Positions 7,401 to 16,001 of a stretch of DNA of 54,535 bases are shown here, piece by piece. The notes under the pieces are model-generated. The model ran no database searches. It worked only from the letters and a program-made list of their open reading frames with translations, and was not told the DNA's origin. Position 1 is the stretch's first letter, and the number at the start of each line of letters is the position of its first letter. The position numbers were made by a program, and so were the translations under genes. Source of the DNA: Methanosarcinaceae archaeon. GTDB taxonomy: Archaea > Halobacteriota > Methanosarcinia > Methanosarcinales > Methanosarcinaceae. Location of the stretch: assembly GCA_030611265.1 (NCBI GenBank), contig JAUWQD010000015.1, positions 1-54,535 on the forward strand, given 5' to 3'.

Positions 7401-7610
7401 ATGGGAATAGTAAAAATAATTGAAACAATAGGTTCGTCACCGGACAGTTGGGAAGAGGCATTGAAAAGTGCAGTGGATGATGCATCGGAACTTCCGATCT
7501 TCAAATCCAAGAAGAACATCACAAAGGTGAATGTAAAGAATTTCGATGTTGAAGTTGATGATAACAAGGTGACACTCTTTAAGTGCAGGGTTGAGATCCT
7601 TCTTGAGTGA
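7401..7610 (+). CDS. Dodecin
   Basis: This 69-residue protein starts MGIVKIIETIGSSPDSWEEALKSAV, a close match to the dodecin family, and ends in a strand (KVTLFKCRVEILLE). Dodecins form hollow dodecamers that bind flavins or CoA and act as buffers. ATG 7401 follows ggagg by nine bases, which is better than the ATG at 7386. Its position behind a ferredoxin and GXGXG protein fits storage of a flavin used by neighbouring redox proteins, but that is inference. Confidence 0.88.
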   Translation: MGIVKIIETIGSSPDSWEEALKSAVDDASELPIFKSKKNITKVNVKNFDVEVDDNKVTLFKCRVEILLE

Positions 7611-7615
7611 GTGGT

Positions 7616-8017
7616 ATGAATGTAAAAACGTTGGTCTTATCTGTGATCGTACTTATCGCGGCAATGGCATTATCGGGCTGCACTGAAAAGCCGCAGCAAA
7701 AAACGATAGTATCAGAGACCAATGTTTATCCTGACATTGATTCTGCATTTGATACCGGCAAGCCTGTAGTTGTTTATTTTTATGAGTCCTTTTGTTCAAA
7801 CTGCAAAGACCAGCAGCCCATAGTTGAATCAATATCTAATACGGTTGGCGACAGGGCGGCTGTTGTGTTAATGGATCGGGCGCTGAATGAAGAGTTTGCA
7901 GGCAAGTATGGGGTTACGAATGCGCCGAATATTATTGTGTTTGATAGTAATGGGGAATTCGTCAGCAATGGTTATTTGGGCAGTGATGAGTTGGATGTTG
8001 TGATTGGTGAGCTGTGA
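7616..8017 (+). CDS. Thioredoxin-fold lipoprotein
   Basis: This protein of about 133 residues has a hydrophobic leader ending in the lipobox LSGC (about residue 22), so it is probably anchored outside the membrane. The thioredoxin core follows: VVVYFYESFCSNCKDQQP with the redox CxxC (CSNC), then YGVTNAPNIIVFDSNGE with the cis-proline region. It probably reduces or senses disulfides at the cell surface. The GTG at 7607 overlaps the dodecin stop; ATG 7616 is the likelier start. Confidence 0.85.
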   Translation: MNVKTLVLSVIVLIAAMALSGCTEKPQQKTIVSETNVYPDIDSAFDTGKPVVVYFYESFCSNCKDQQPIVESISNTVGDRAAVVLMDRALNEEFAGKYGVTNAPNIIVFDSNGEFVSNGYLGSDELDVVIGEL

Positions 8018-8039
8018 GAAAAACGGTTAACGTTTTGTG

Positions 8040-8262
8040 CATTTGTATAACTGTGGTAAGATGTCTGCATAAATGTGATTGTTTTATTTGAAACTAAAAC
8101 CAAAACAACCGCCGCAGGCGGCATATCCCCACACCAATGACCCTCGAAAACCATTCATGCCAGTCGAATTGATCATAATATATAATTTGAGAATTTTATC
8201 GATGACGGAGGGATACGCCGCCTACGGAGGATTGACTCGGCGTTAAAAATATCTAAACAAAT
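8040..8262. repeat. Dispersed element of about 220 bp with GC-rich palindrome, copy 1
   Basis: This gene-free stretch matches 42945-43145 at both ends: tgtataactgtggtaag...aaactaaaac on the left and tctaaacaaatac on the right. Each contains the palindromic core CCGCC-GCA-GGCGG or a variant. A second GC palindrome (cgccgcctacgg) lies at about 8213. Nothing in it looks coding. It may be a non-autonomous mobile element or a structured 3' region. Confidence 0.55.
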
Positions 8263-8288
8263 ACCGTTTTATCAATAAACTCTTTGTA

Positions 8289-8350
8289 ACCGTAATCACG
8301 CTTTTTCAACCGTAATCACGCTTTTTCAATCGTAATCACGCTTTTTCAAC
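8289..8350. repeat. 20-bp tandem repeat at the 3' end of the histidine kinase gene
   Basis: The unit cgtaatcacgctttttcaac occurs three times at exact 20-base spacing (8291, 8311, 8331, one base changed). On the - strand each unit reads ACG GTT GAA AAA GCG TGA, the last codons of the kinase. The gene's own end has been copied in tandem past its stop codon. Loss or gain of units would not change the protein. Confidence 0.85.
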
Positions 8351-10384
8351 CGTTATCCAAAACACACTTCCCTGACCCTCAGGATTATTCTCAATACCCA
8401 CATCCCCGCCATGAAGTTCAACGATCCGCTTGACAATTGCAAGCCCAAGTCCCGTTCCTTTGATTCCCTTTTTATCCACACGCTTGAAGCGCTGGAACAG
8501 TTTTGATTTGTCTTCTTCTGCGATCCCGAATCCAAAATCAGTGACCGAAACTCTCCAGTCGGGGGCAGTGTCTTGAATATCGATAACCACTTGGCTGCCT
8601 TTGGGACTGTATTTAATAGCATTGGACAACAGATTTGAGAACACATCCTCGATAATAGGATTCGCCTTTGCAAAATATTCCCCATCTGCAAGGAACTCGA
8701 TCGCCATTTCCTTCTCTTTTGCAAGTGGTTCAAAATCATCGACAATATTTTTGAAGATCTTGCCAATATCATTGCGCTCGAATTCAAGTTCCTCTGTACT
8801 TTCAAGTTTTGCAAACTTCGATGCTGTTTCTACAAGATCGATGAGCTTTTCGTTATTATTGTGTACCTTATTGAGCAACTCTTTGTGTTTCTCATCGGTT
8901 TCCATGTTCATCAGGACATCTGTAAAACCGCGTACTAGTCCGGCAGGATTGAGCAGGTCATGGCGCAGGATGTCTGTGAAAAGGTCTTTTAACTGGTTTG
9001 ATCTTTCCAGTTGGCCGGAGTATTCCTGAAGTTCCTGCGCCATATTCTGAACCATGATGTATGATTGGGCATTGTTAATTGCAATTCCAAACTGGCTTAC
9101 AACCCGTTGCAAGAACTGTTGTGTATCCTCTGAAACATCTGTCAGGAATCCGATCACGATCGTTCCAAGCAGGTTTTTGTGAAAAACGATCGGAACACTC
9201 ATTATGGTTTCTGGGGTGGTTTCCATTATCCCAAGTTCGATGTGATATTTACCATTTTGCAGTATGTCAGTAATGATCAATGGTTTGCGCTCAAGTGCTG
9301 TCTCTCCGGGAATACCTTCACCCAGTTCGAATTGCTCAGTCAAAATATCCTTATTTACAGCATGGGATGCTGCGGGTTTTAATACATTATTTTCGGCATC
9401 ATAAAGATAGACTACCCCAAAAGGTGCATTCAAGTGTTTAACGATCTCATTCAATCCGTCTGTCAACAAGGTGTGCAGGTCAATAGATGCGTTCAGTGCG
9501 GTCAGGATTTCATTGTATGAAACTTCCCTCTTCTGCTGTACCCTCAATTCCTCAGTACGTTCCTCAACCATCACTTCCAGGTTTTCGGTGTAACTCTTAA
9601 GCTCACCTTCAAGCCGTTTATGCTCGGTCATATCACGCGCAATTGCAAAGACACCTTTTACGCACCCATTTGCATCTGTGAACAGAGTTGCATTATATGA
9701 TACTGGTATCTTGCTATCATCTTGTGATACCAGTGTGAGTTCATAGTCTCTCACCATCTTTTGAGCAAGTGTTTTTACTATTCCTTCGTATGCTTCCTCA
9801 GGGTCTGTAAAATATTCTTTAAAAGGAGTACCAATGAGTTCTTCGCGTGATCTTCCTGTTATATTGATCATTTGCTCGTTTACATCAGTAATAATCGCTT
9901 CTGTGTCTGTTGTGAGCATGGGGTCAAGACTGCTCTCTATCAATGTCCTGTTATACAATTGTGACTCCCTTATCTCCTGTTCCATTTTTTTATACTGGGT
10001 CATGTCACGGGCAATTGCGAAAACACCCTTAACGTTCCCTTCTGCATCTGTAAATACAGTAGCATTGTAAGATACAGGGATCTCTTTACCTGTTTGGGAT
10101 ATCAGTGTGAGTTCATAATCCCTTACCATCTTTTCGGCGAGTGCTTCCTTGATGCCTTCATATGCTTCTTCAGGGTCTGTAAAATAGTCTTTAAAAGGAG
10201 TACCTATGAGATATTTTCGTGAATGTTTGGTCATATTCACCATCTGCTCATTAACATCAGTGATAACCCCCTCATTATCCGTTGTAAGCATAGGGTCGAT
10301 ACTGGCCTCGATAAGTCCACGATTATACCTTTGAAGTTGTTCCAGTTCTTCGATCTTCTTTTTCAATTGTGATATCTCTAGCAT
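8336..10384 (-). CDS. PAS-PAS-GAF sensor histidine kinase
   Basis: This kinase has about 682 residues from ATG 10384 (an upstream TTG would add nine). Order: short coiled coil, PAS 1 (about 15-130) and PAS 2 (about 140-255), a coiled coil, GAF (about 295-440), then the kinase core. The H box is ILRHDLLNPAGLV, the N box SNLLSNAIKYSPKG, and the glycine boxes DFGFGIAEED and GTGLGLAIVKRIVELHGG. No membrane segment is visible, so it is cytoplasmic. The two PAS domains are so alike (GTPFKEYFTDPEEAYEGI against GTPFKDYFTDPEEAYEGI) that they must come from a recent internal duplication. No response regulator lies next to it, as is common in methanogens. Confidence 0.92.
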   Translation of the reverse strand: MLEISQLKKKIEELEQLQRYNRGLIEASIDPMLTTDNEGVITDVNEQMVNMTKHSRKYLIGTPFKDYFTDPEEAYEGIKEALAEKMVRDYELTLISQTGKEIPVSYNATVFTDAEGNVKGVFAIARDMTQYKKMEQEIRESQLYNRTLIESSLDPMLTTDTEAIITDVNEQMINITGRSREELIGTPFKEYFTDPEEAYEGIVKTLAQKMVRDYELTLVSQDDSKIPVSYNATLFTDANGCVKGVFAIARDMTEHKRLEGELKSYTENLEVMVEERTEELRVQQKREVSYNEILTALNASIDLHTLLTDGLNEIVKHLNAPFGVVYLYDAENNVLKPAASHAVNKDILTEQFELGEGIPGETALERKPLIITDILQNGKYHIELGIMETTPETIMSVPIVFHKNLLGTIVIGFLTDVSEDTQQFLQRVVSQFGIAINNAQSYIMVQNMAQELQEYSGQLERSNQLKDLFTDILRHDLLNPAGLVRGFTDVLMNMETDEKHKELLNKVHNNNEKLIDLVETASKFAKLESTEELEFERNDIGKIFKNIVDDFEPLAKEKEMAIEFLADGEYFAKANPIIEDVFSNLLSNAIKYSPKGSQVVIDIQDTAPDWRVSVTDFGFGIAEEDKSKLFQRFKRVDKKGIKGTGLGLAIVKRIVELHGGDVGIENNPEGQGSVFWITVEKA

Positions 10385-10458
10385 ATACTGCCCCAAACAA
10401 TATTTGACCAAGAACTAAAAAAAGGTTTCTATAAATTATATACTATGAAAAAAAGATT

Positions 10459-10536
10459 TGGTGGGATAGCGCGGATTTGAACCGCAGTCCAAGCGTCCCA
10501 AACGCTCGAGGATCGACCAGGCTACCCTACTATCCC
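10459..10536 (-). tRNA. tRNA-Pro (UGG)
   Basis: Read on the - strand, GGGATAG at the 5' end pairs with CTATCCC, followed by discriminator A and CCA, which appears to be encoded. The anticodon stem GAGCG/CGCTT closes the loop TTTGGGA, giving anticodon UGG with G37 as expected for proline. The T loop is TTCAAAT. It lies between the histidine kinase and the ABC permease. No intron is seen. Confidence 0.95.
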
Positions 10537-10628
10537 AGAAAGGTACCCTCTGCAATAGATTTTATCGGTTAAAAAGGTTACGTAACAAAAGAGAAAATCA
10601 AACTTCGTGAAACAGAACTGTATAATAA

Positions 10629-11399
10629 TCATGCACCTGCACGTTCGAACGACCACCCTCCAATACCGACCATAACTACTGCAAAAACGATAATCACAGC
10701 CATTGATTGCATGATCGGGATCTCCGATGCCCCAAACAGTGCCCACCTCAAAGCCTCTATGCCGTAGGTGAGTGGATTTAGGTGAACCGGTACACTCAAC
10801 CACTTCGGGATATTTTCGATCGGATAGAACGCCGTACTTGTCATTAGTACCGGAAATGTGATGAATGTCATAACCATCTGGAATCCTTCATGAGATTCGA
10901 TCTTTGAAGCAAGTGCGATCCCTAGTCCGATAAACCCAAGTCCTATAAACAGCATTATCAAAATACTGAACAACTCGCCCCATATCGATACGTATTCGAC
11001 ACCAATAATCCCGGCAATTATCATTAGCAAAAGACCCTGTATCATTGCTGTTGTTACGCCACCCAGTGCCTTTCCAAGGGCGGTGTAGAACCTGCTGACC
11101 GGTGCTATTAATATTTCCTTGAGGAATCCGAATTCGCGATCCCAGATGATGGACACTCCGCCCATGAGTGAAGAGAATAGTATCGACATCCCAATGATGC
11201 CCGGTGTCATGTGGTCAATGTAACTGCCACTTCTGACATTGATTGTCGTGTTAAGTGCCGAGCCCATTATCACAAGGAAGAACAGTGGAGTTGCCACAGC
11301 ACCGATAATGCGCGATTTTGAACGTTTGAATCGAAGCATCTCACGAAGCCAGAGCGTATAGACGGTCTGGAATGAGTGTTTCATGTAACTTTCTGCCAC
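10629..11399 (-). CDS. ABC-2-type transporter permease
   Basis: This 256-residue protein has about six membrane segments and the ABC-2 permease signature around HMTPGIIGMSILFSSLMGG, REFGFLKEILIAPVSR and LNPLTYGIEALRWALFG (DrrB-like). Such proteins export drugs, lipids or polysaccharides with a separate ATPase. No ATPase gene is adjacent: upstream is ubiX, four bases away, and downstream is the tRNA. The partner must be encoded elsewhere. The start is GTG 11399 or ATG 11384. Confidence 0.88.
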   Translation of the reverse strand: MAESYMKHSFQTVYTLWLREMLRFKRSKSRIIGAVATPLFFLVIMGSALNTTINVRSGSYIDHMTPGIIGMSILFSSLMGGVSIIWDREFGFLKEILIAPVSRFYTALGKALGGVTTAMIQGLLLMIIAGIIGVEYVSIWGELFSILIMLFIGLGFIGLGIALASKIESHEGFQMVMTFITFPVLMTSTAFYPIENIPKWLSVPVHLNPLTYGIEALRWALFGASEIPIMQSMAVIIVFAVVMVGIGGWSFERAGA

Positions 11400-11402
11400 T
11401 GC

Positions 11403-11954
11403 TCAACCCCATCGTTTGTAGAGTTCATTTTTGATCCCCATCTGGTCAAGTGCGCGTCCGACCATGATATTGATCAGTTCTTCGATGGTTTGCGGTTTTG
11501 AGTAAAATCCAGGGCATGCCGGAAGTATGACTGCACCGGCTTGCTGTGCCCGAAGCATGTTTTCAAGATGAATGCGGCTGAGCGGTGTCTCTCGCGTTAT
11601 CAGTATAAGTTTGCGTCCTTCCTTTAAACACACATCTGCCGCCCGTGTCATGAGATTGTCAGAGATGCCGCTTGCGATCGACCCCAGTGTTTTCATGCTA
11701 CAAGGTGCGATGATCATTCCATCGAACATGTGTGATCCGCTTGCGATCGATGCAGTGAAATCCTTTTCGCCGTATACCTCTGATGCAAGTTCCTCCACTT
11801 CAAGAGGTGAGTAATCGGTCTCGATCTGTATGATCTGTTTTGCAGATTTTGATATCACAAGATGTGTCCGGATCTTCATATCAGCAAGAACTTTCAACAA
11901 CCTGATACCATATTGCACTCCCGATGCACCACTTATCCCAACTACGATTTCCAT
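11403..11954 (-). CDS. ubiX: Flavin prenyltransferase UbiX
   Basis: This 183-residue protein begins EIVVGISGASGVQYGIRLLKVL and contains IASGSHMFDGMIIAPCSMKTLG and ETPLSRIHLENMLRA, the UbiX signatures. The family joins dimethylallyl phosphate to FMN to make prenyl-FMN, the cofactor of UbiD-type decarboxylases. No ubiD is in the window. The LpdD-like gene just upstream supports a prenyl-flavin role. Confidence 0.95.
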   Translation of the reverse strand: MEIVVGISGASGVQYGIRLLKVLADMKIRTHLVISKSAKQIIQIETDYSPLEVEELASEVYGEKDFTASIASGSHMFDGMIIAPCSMKTLGSIASGISDNLMTRAADVCLKEGRKLILITRETPLSRIHLENMLRAQQAGAVILPACPGFYSKPQTIEELINIMVGRALDQMGIKNELYKRWG

Positions 11955-12009
11955 GAAGCTCTCTCCCTGTCCCCTTTATTTATAATCATAATTATAAATA
12001 TTATATTAG

Positions 12010-12369
12010 TTATAGTGAATCTATAAACTTATCTGTCATCTGTTTTGAAGCTACAATTATTTTATCAATTTCATCTTTCGTTATATTATCTAAATGAATG
12101 CCGACTATAAAAACCGTTGCTGCCTTTGTAACTTCACTGACGCGCCGCGCACCGTCCAGTGCGATACCCTCGTCCCTGTGCCCCGGAAGTGTGATCACGG
12201 ATGCAGACGCGTGCGCGCTTTTTTCATCGAACAAACCAACAGCTACAGCACCAACGTGCCCCTCCCCTCCGGTAAGTGTTAATACATGATCGTTCCCAAC
12301 CTGTTTTTGGTCAAGGACCAATTCAGCTCTGCCTACATTCTGTTTGATCGACTGCAAAATACCCCTCAC
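12010..12369 (-). CDS. LpdD-like prenyl-flavin chaperone domain protein
   Basis: This protein of about 119 residues contains LTGGEGHVGAVAVGLFDEK, VITLPGHRDEGIALDGARRV and TVFIVGIHLDNIT, which resemble the small LpdD-type proteins thought to help load prenyl-FMN into UbiD-type decarboxylases. Its position upstream of ubiX on the same strand (55 bases apart) fits. The start is GTG 12369, with a TTG five codons on as an alternative. It ends a gene string that begins with the HD phosphohydrolase, only four bases away. The family assignment is from memory of the motif and context. Confidence 0.65.
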   Translation of the reverse strand: MRGILQSIKQNVGRAELVLDQKQVGNDHVLTLTGGEGHVGAVAVGLFDEKSAHASASVITLPGHRDEGIALDGARRVSEVTKAATVFIVGIHLDNITKDEIDKIIVASKQMTDKFIDSL

Positions 12370-12373
12370 ACTC

Positions 12374-13570
12374 TTATAATTCAGTCAAACGGAACTGCTT
12401 TGTGGTCTTTTTCACTTCAAAGAACTCACGAGCAGCCTTGCCGACGGCATCGCGGTGTTCTTTTGGGGTGTACACTCCCATTTTCCAGTTATCCTTATGT
12501 GCCCGCTCAAGGGTTGCAACAACATGTGATGCCTCGTCCAGACGCAACATTTTTCCGTCAACCTTTATCAGCGCTTTCATTTCCGCAATATCGGGAGCCT
12601 TTGGTATATCAATCAGCACGTTTTCAGGATCGATCCCTACCATTTCTGCAATCTCACCCTCAACCCTTTCCACATTACTCCTATGACGCAACACGTTCTC
12701 GCCTACCGATTCAAAACCGACATATAATGCCCGTTTATACAGCCTGCGTTCATCGAGGCGCTGTACAAGTTCACCTGCATACCCTTCATCTGCGCGCATG
12801 GTCTCAAAGACCCTTGCATCATCCATCTCACCAAGTTCGAAGGGGTCAAGCGCCTTGTTCTTGATTAGGTATTCGATCGCCCGCGTGCACATAGTTTCTG
12901 CGATCCTTGAAACGTGATGATAATAAACGGAAGGGTGCATCAAGAAACGTGATACCAGCAAAGATTCGGCGGCTTTCAGACCGCCCGGTGTGACAACGAG
13001 TTTGTTTTCGTAAAACTGCATCTCATGGATAAGTCGGACATGGTCTACAAGTCCGAATGCAACGCCTGTATAGTGCGCATCCCTGACAAGATAGTCCATA
13101 CGGTCAACATCGATCTCACTACTTAGTATTTGCCCGATGGCAGTTTCGCCTTTGATATGTTTTGCGATATTTGTGGGATTGAGATCATGTTCTTGCAGGA
13201 TCTCGGATATCTCTTCTCTATTAAGGATGTCTTTTACGTCATCATGCTTTCTTCTTGTGTAGCGGCTGATGATGCTTTCCGTTACATGTGAGAGCGGACC
13301 GTGTCCGATATCATGCAAAAGGGCAGCGGCGCGAAGTTCGTTCTTTTCGTTGGTGGTCACGGAATCGATCTGTGAGGTTAAAACGGTAGCAAGGTGCATT
13401 ACACCAATGGAATGTTCAAAACGGGTATGGTTGGCTCCGGGATATACGAGGTTTGATAGACCAAGTTGATTTATCCGGCGCAGACGCTGCATGGATGGGG
13501 CATCGATGAGTGATAATGCGAGTTTATCCAGTTCGATGTAACCGTGTACAGGGTCGCGAATGACTTTCAT
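12374..13570 (-). CDS. HD-superfamily phosphohydrolase (dNTPase-like)
   Basis: This 398-residue protein starts MKVIRDPVHGYIELDKL, has the HD motif set RFEHSIGVMHL, AALLHDIGHGPLSH and IDVDRMDYLVRDA, and belongs to the COG1078 group related to dNTP triphosphohydrolases. These enzymes hydrolyse nucleotides with metal bound to the His/Asp set. I use ATG 13570; an upstream start at 13615 would add 15 residues not typical of the family. It is followed closely by the LpdD-like gene. Confidence 0.9.
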   Translation of the reverse strand: MKVIRDPVHGYIELDKLALSLIDAPSMQRLRRINQLGLSNLVYPGANHTRFEHSIGVMHLATVLTSQIDSVTTNEKNELRAAALLHDIGHGPLSHVTESIISRYTRRKHDDVKDILNREEISEILQEHDLNPTNIAKHIKGETAIGQILSSEIDVDRMDYLVRDAHYTGVAFGLVDHVRLIHEMQFYENKLVVTPGGLKAAESLLVSRFLMHPSVYYHHVSRIAETMCTRAIEYLIKNKALDPFELGEMDDARVFETMRADEGYAGELVQRLDERRLYKRALYVGFESVGENVLRHRSNVERVEGEIAEMVGIDPENVLIDIPKAPDIAEMKALIKVDGKMLRLDEASHVVATLERAHKDNWKMGVYTPKEHRDAVGKAAREFFEVKKTTKQFRLTEL

Positions 13571-13764
13571 ATTGTTTAAATAGATTTTATGGTATAATGG
13601 TGTTCCTATAGTCACAGTACTTCCGATTACATACAGTTCCGAGTGTATATAATTTCACAAAATCGCAAAATACTTAATTCCTCTTACATTAGGTGTATTT
13701 TTGTTTCCATAGAAAGGTATATCGTGGAAATCAATGGCAACATCGTGAGTAGGGCTATTCGGAA

Positions 13765-14688
13765 TTACAGTTGTAGTTTTGCAATCCCTTCCCGCACAGC
13801 AGCAACAGAATCTGACAAAGCCTTTGACTGCTCATCCGTGAGTTGAAGCTCGATTATCTCCTCAACGCCGCCCTTACCCAATTTCACAGGCACACCAAGA
13901 TACACATCGCTCGCATTGTACTCTCCCTGTAAATACGCCGCGCAGGGAAGAACCCTTTTTGAATCATTGACAACAGCCTCAACCATCTTGGCAACAGATG
14001 CGGATGGAGCATAGAATGCACTGCCTGTCTTGAGATAGTCAACGATCTCGGCTCCGCCATTGATGGTGCGCAAAACCAATCTCTCAACAGCCTCCTGTGG
14101 CATCAGTTCTGACATTGGAATACCGTAAACTGTTGTGTACTCAGGCACTGGAACCATTGAATCACCGTGTCCGCCAAGCACCATTGCGTCAACATCCCGC
14201 ACAGAGCAGCCGATCTCCATTGCGATGAACGCTGCAAACCTGCTCGAATCAAGTACACCGCTCATCCCGAATACACGATTGTGCTCAAATCCTGTTGCTT
14301 TAAGCGCAACGTAAGTCATTATATCAAGCGGATTTGTGACCGTAATAACCGTTGCCTTTGGAGCATATTCTGCAATGTTCCCACAAACCTCTGTTGTGAT
14401 CTTGCCATTGATAGCCAGCAGGTCATCGCGGCTCATGCCAGGCTTTCGTGCAATTCCCGCAGTCATAACAACAACATCCGAATCCGCAATGTCTGCATAA
14501 TCGGTCGTACCAAGTATATCAACATCATACCCCATAACGGGAGCCGCCTGCATAAGATCAAGAGCCTTCCCTTGTGGTAGACCGTCAACAACATCTGTCA
14601 TAACAAGATCGCCAAGTTGTAATTCCGCAAGACGTTGGACTGTGGTGGCACCCACATTGCCTGCGCCGATAACTGTAATTTTTGTCAT
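13765..14688 (-). CDS. mdh: Malate dehydrogenase (LDH-like type)
   Basis: This 307-residue enzyme has the NAD fold GAGNVGATTVQRL, the substrate loop GIARKPGMSRDDLL (arginine in the loop favours malate over lactate), VTNPLDIMTYVAL, and the catalytic GGHGDSMVP. It interconverts malate and oxaloacetate with NAD(P)H, as part of partial citric-acid-cycle biosynthesis. The gene stands alone; AAGGTG precedes the ATG. Confidence 0.95.
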   Translation of the reverse strand: MTKITVIGAGNVGATTVQRLAELQLGDLVMTDVVDGLPQGKALDLMQAAPVMGYDVDILGTTDYADIADSDVVVMTAGIARKPGMSRDDLLAINGKITTEVCGNIAEYAPKATVITVTNPLDIMTYVALKATGFEHNRVFGMSGVLDSSRFAAFIAMEIGCSVRDVDAMVLGGHGDSMVPVPEYTTVYGIPMSELMPQEAVERLVLRTINGGAEIVDYLKTGSAFYAPSASVAKMVEAVVNDSKRVLPCAAYLQGEYNASDVYLGVPVKLGKGGVEEIIELQLTDEQSKALSDSVAAVREGIAKLQL

Positions 14689-14738
14689 TTTTAAAACACC
14701 TTTGAATAATTATTTGTGGATAGTAAGGGTGGATATAC

Positions 14739-15008
14739 TTATAATTGCCGCATGATTAACTGAGGTTTTTTATTTTTTTCTGGATGAAATGAATCATGGC
14801 AAAAAATATTCACCGCAGAGGACGCAAAGGCCACTGAGGGCACAAATGCGTTGGCAGCGATTGGAATTTCGATGTATGCAGGATAGTAGTGAACAAGGAT
14901 AGACTGCGATTGATTTATCACTGAAGGTGTGAGGCCGCCAGCAGTTATATCAATCGTTGCAGTCTGTCCAGGTTTTGCTCCAATGTATCCATTGTGATTA
15001 CTCCCCAA
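14739..15008 (-). pseudogene. Fragment of a surface or adhesion-like protein
   Basis: The first two thirds (GYIGAKPGQTATIDITAGGL, SQSILVHYYPAYIEIPIAANA) look like an extracellular beta-rich domain, but there is no signal peptide. The C-terminal part is translated from a dispersed repeat around 14805 (caccgcagaggacgcaaagg). It is probably the remains of a gene cut by the repeat. Nothing else is seen between mdh and the exonuclease gene. Confidence 0.35.
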
Positions 15009-15242
15009 AGAGAATCACTGCATTCGGTAGGTTATTTCCGTATGCGTTATGTTTGTATAAACATAATTCATAATAAAGTTTTCTATATTATACGGGGGAT
15101 ATTGTGTAACTATTTATCTTTTGGAAGGAAACAATAAAATACATATGAAACCCAATCTATTGAAAAAGTAATATCTCTATACTTCTTCACATGATTATTG
15201 CCTATTACTACTTACCCATACTAAAAAATAGAGACAAAAACC

Positions 15243-16001
15243 ATGCTCACAAGCACATACATTCATATCCCTCATATTGGAAAAACAATCGAGCACAGGA
15301 TATGGTCAAGCGGCATTAAAACGTGGTCCGAGTTCATTGAACAGCAGGACACGATACCCATATCTGCCGCAAAAAAAGAGACCATACTCGCAGGAATAGA
15401 TGAATCCAACGACCGCTTAAATGCACGGGATTTTAATTTTTTCGCCAACGCACTTCCAAGATCGGAACATTGGCGCGCATACCGGCATTTTTCTGATTCG
15501 GTTGCCTTTGTGGACATCGAAACCACCGGTTTGTCGCCAAACTACGACGACCTTACGGTCGTCGGAATATATGATGGAAAAGATGCGAAGACATACATTC
15601 GCGGTATTAACCTTGATGATATCGTTGATGAACTCGCAAAGTACGAACTTCTGGTTACGTTCAATGGGGCACGTTTTGACCTGCCATTCATCAAACAAAA
15701 ATATCCCCAGATCGAATTCAACCAACTGCACATCGACCTGATGTACCCTCTACGACGCATAGGTCTTCGCGGCGGGCTGAAGAATATCGAGCGTACGCTC
15801 GGAATATCCAGAAGTGACGAAACTACAGGGATCGATGGTTTTGAGGCAGTGCGTCTGTGGCGCAGATACGAACGTGGAGAGAAGGATGCGCTTGAACTGC
15901 TGCTAGAATACAACCGCGAGGATATTGTCAATCTTGACACTATTATCGGGATGACGCATCAGAAATTTGTAGATAATGCGTTTTCTGTTGCTAATTATTG
16001 A
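15243..16001 (+). CDS. YprB-like RNase H-fold exonuclease
   Basis: This 252-residue protein has the three DEDD exonuclease motifs: FVDIETTGL (ExoI, about residue 89), VTFNGARFDLPFI (ExoII, about 138) and YNREDIVNL (ExoIII, about 223). It matches the RNase_H_2 domain of COG3359 proteins. It probably trims single-stranded DNA or RNA; the substrate is unknown. It stands alone on the + strand. Confidence 0.88.
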   Translation: MLTSTYIHIPHIGKTIEHRIWSSGIKTWSEFIEQQDTIPISAAKKETILAGIDESNDRLNARDFNFFANALPRSEHWRAYRHFSDSVAFVDIETTGLSPNYDDLTVVGIYDGKDAKTYIRGINLDDIVDELAKYELLVTFNGARFDLPFIKQKYPQIEFNQLHIDLMYPLRRIGLRGGLKNIERTLGISRSDETTGIDGFEAVRLWRRYERGEKDALELLLEYNREDIVNLDTIIGMTHQKFVDNAFSVANY

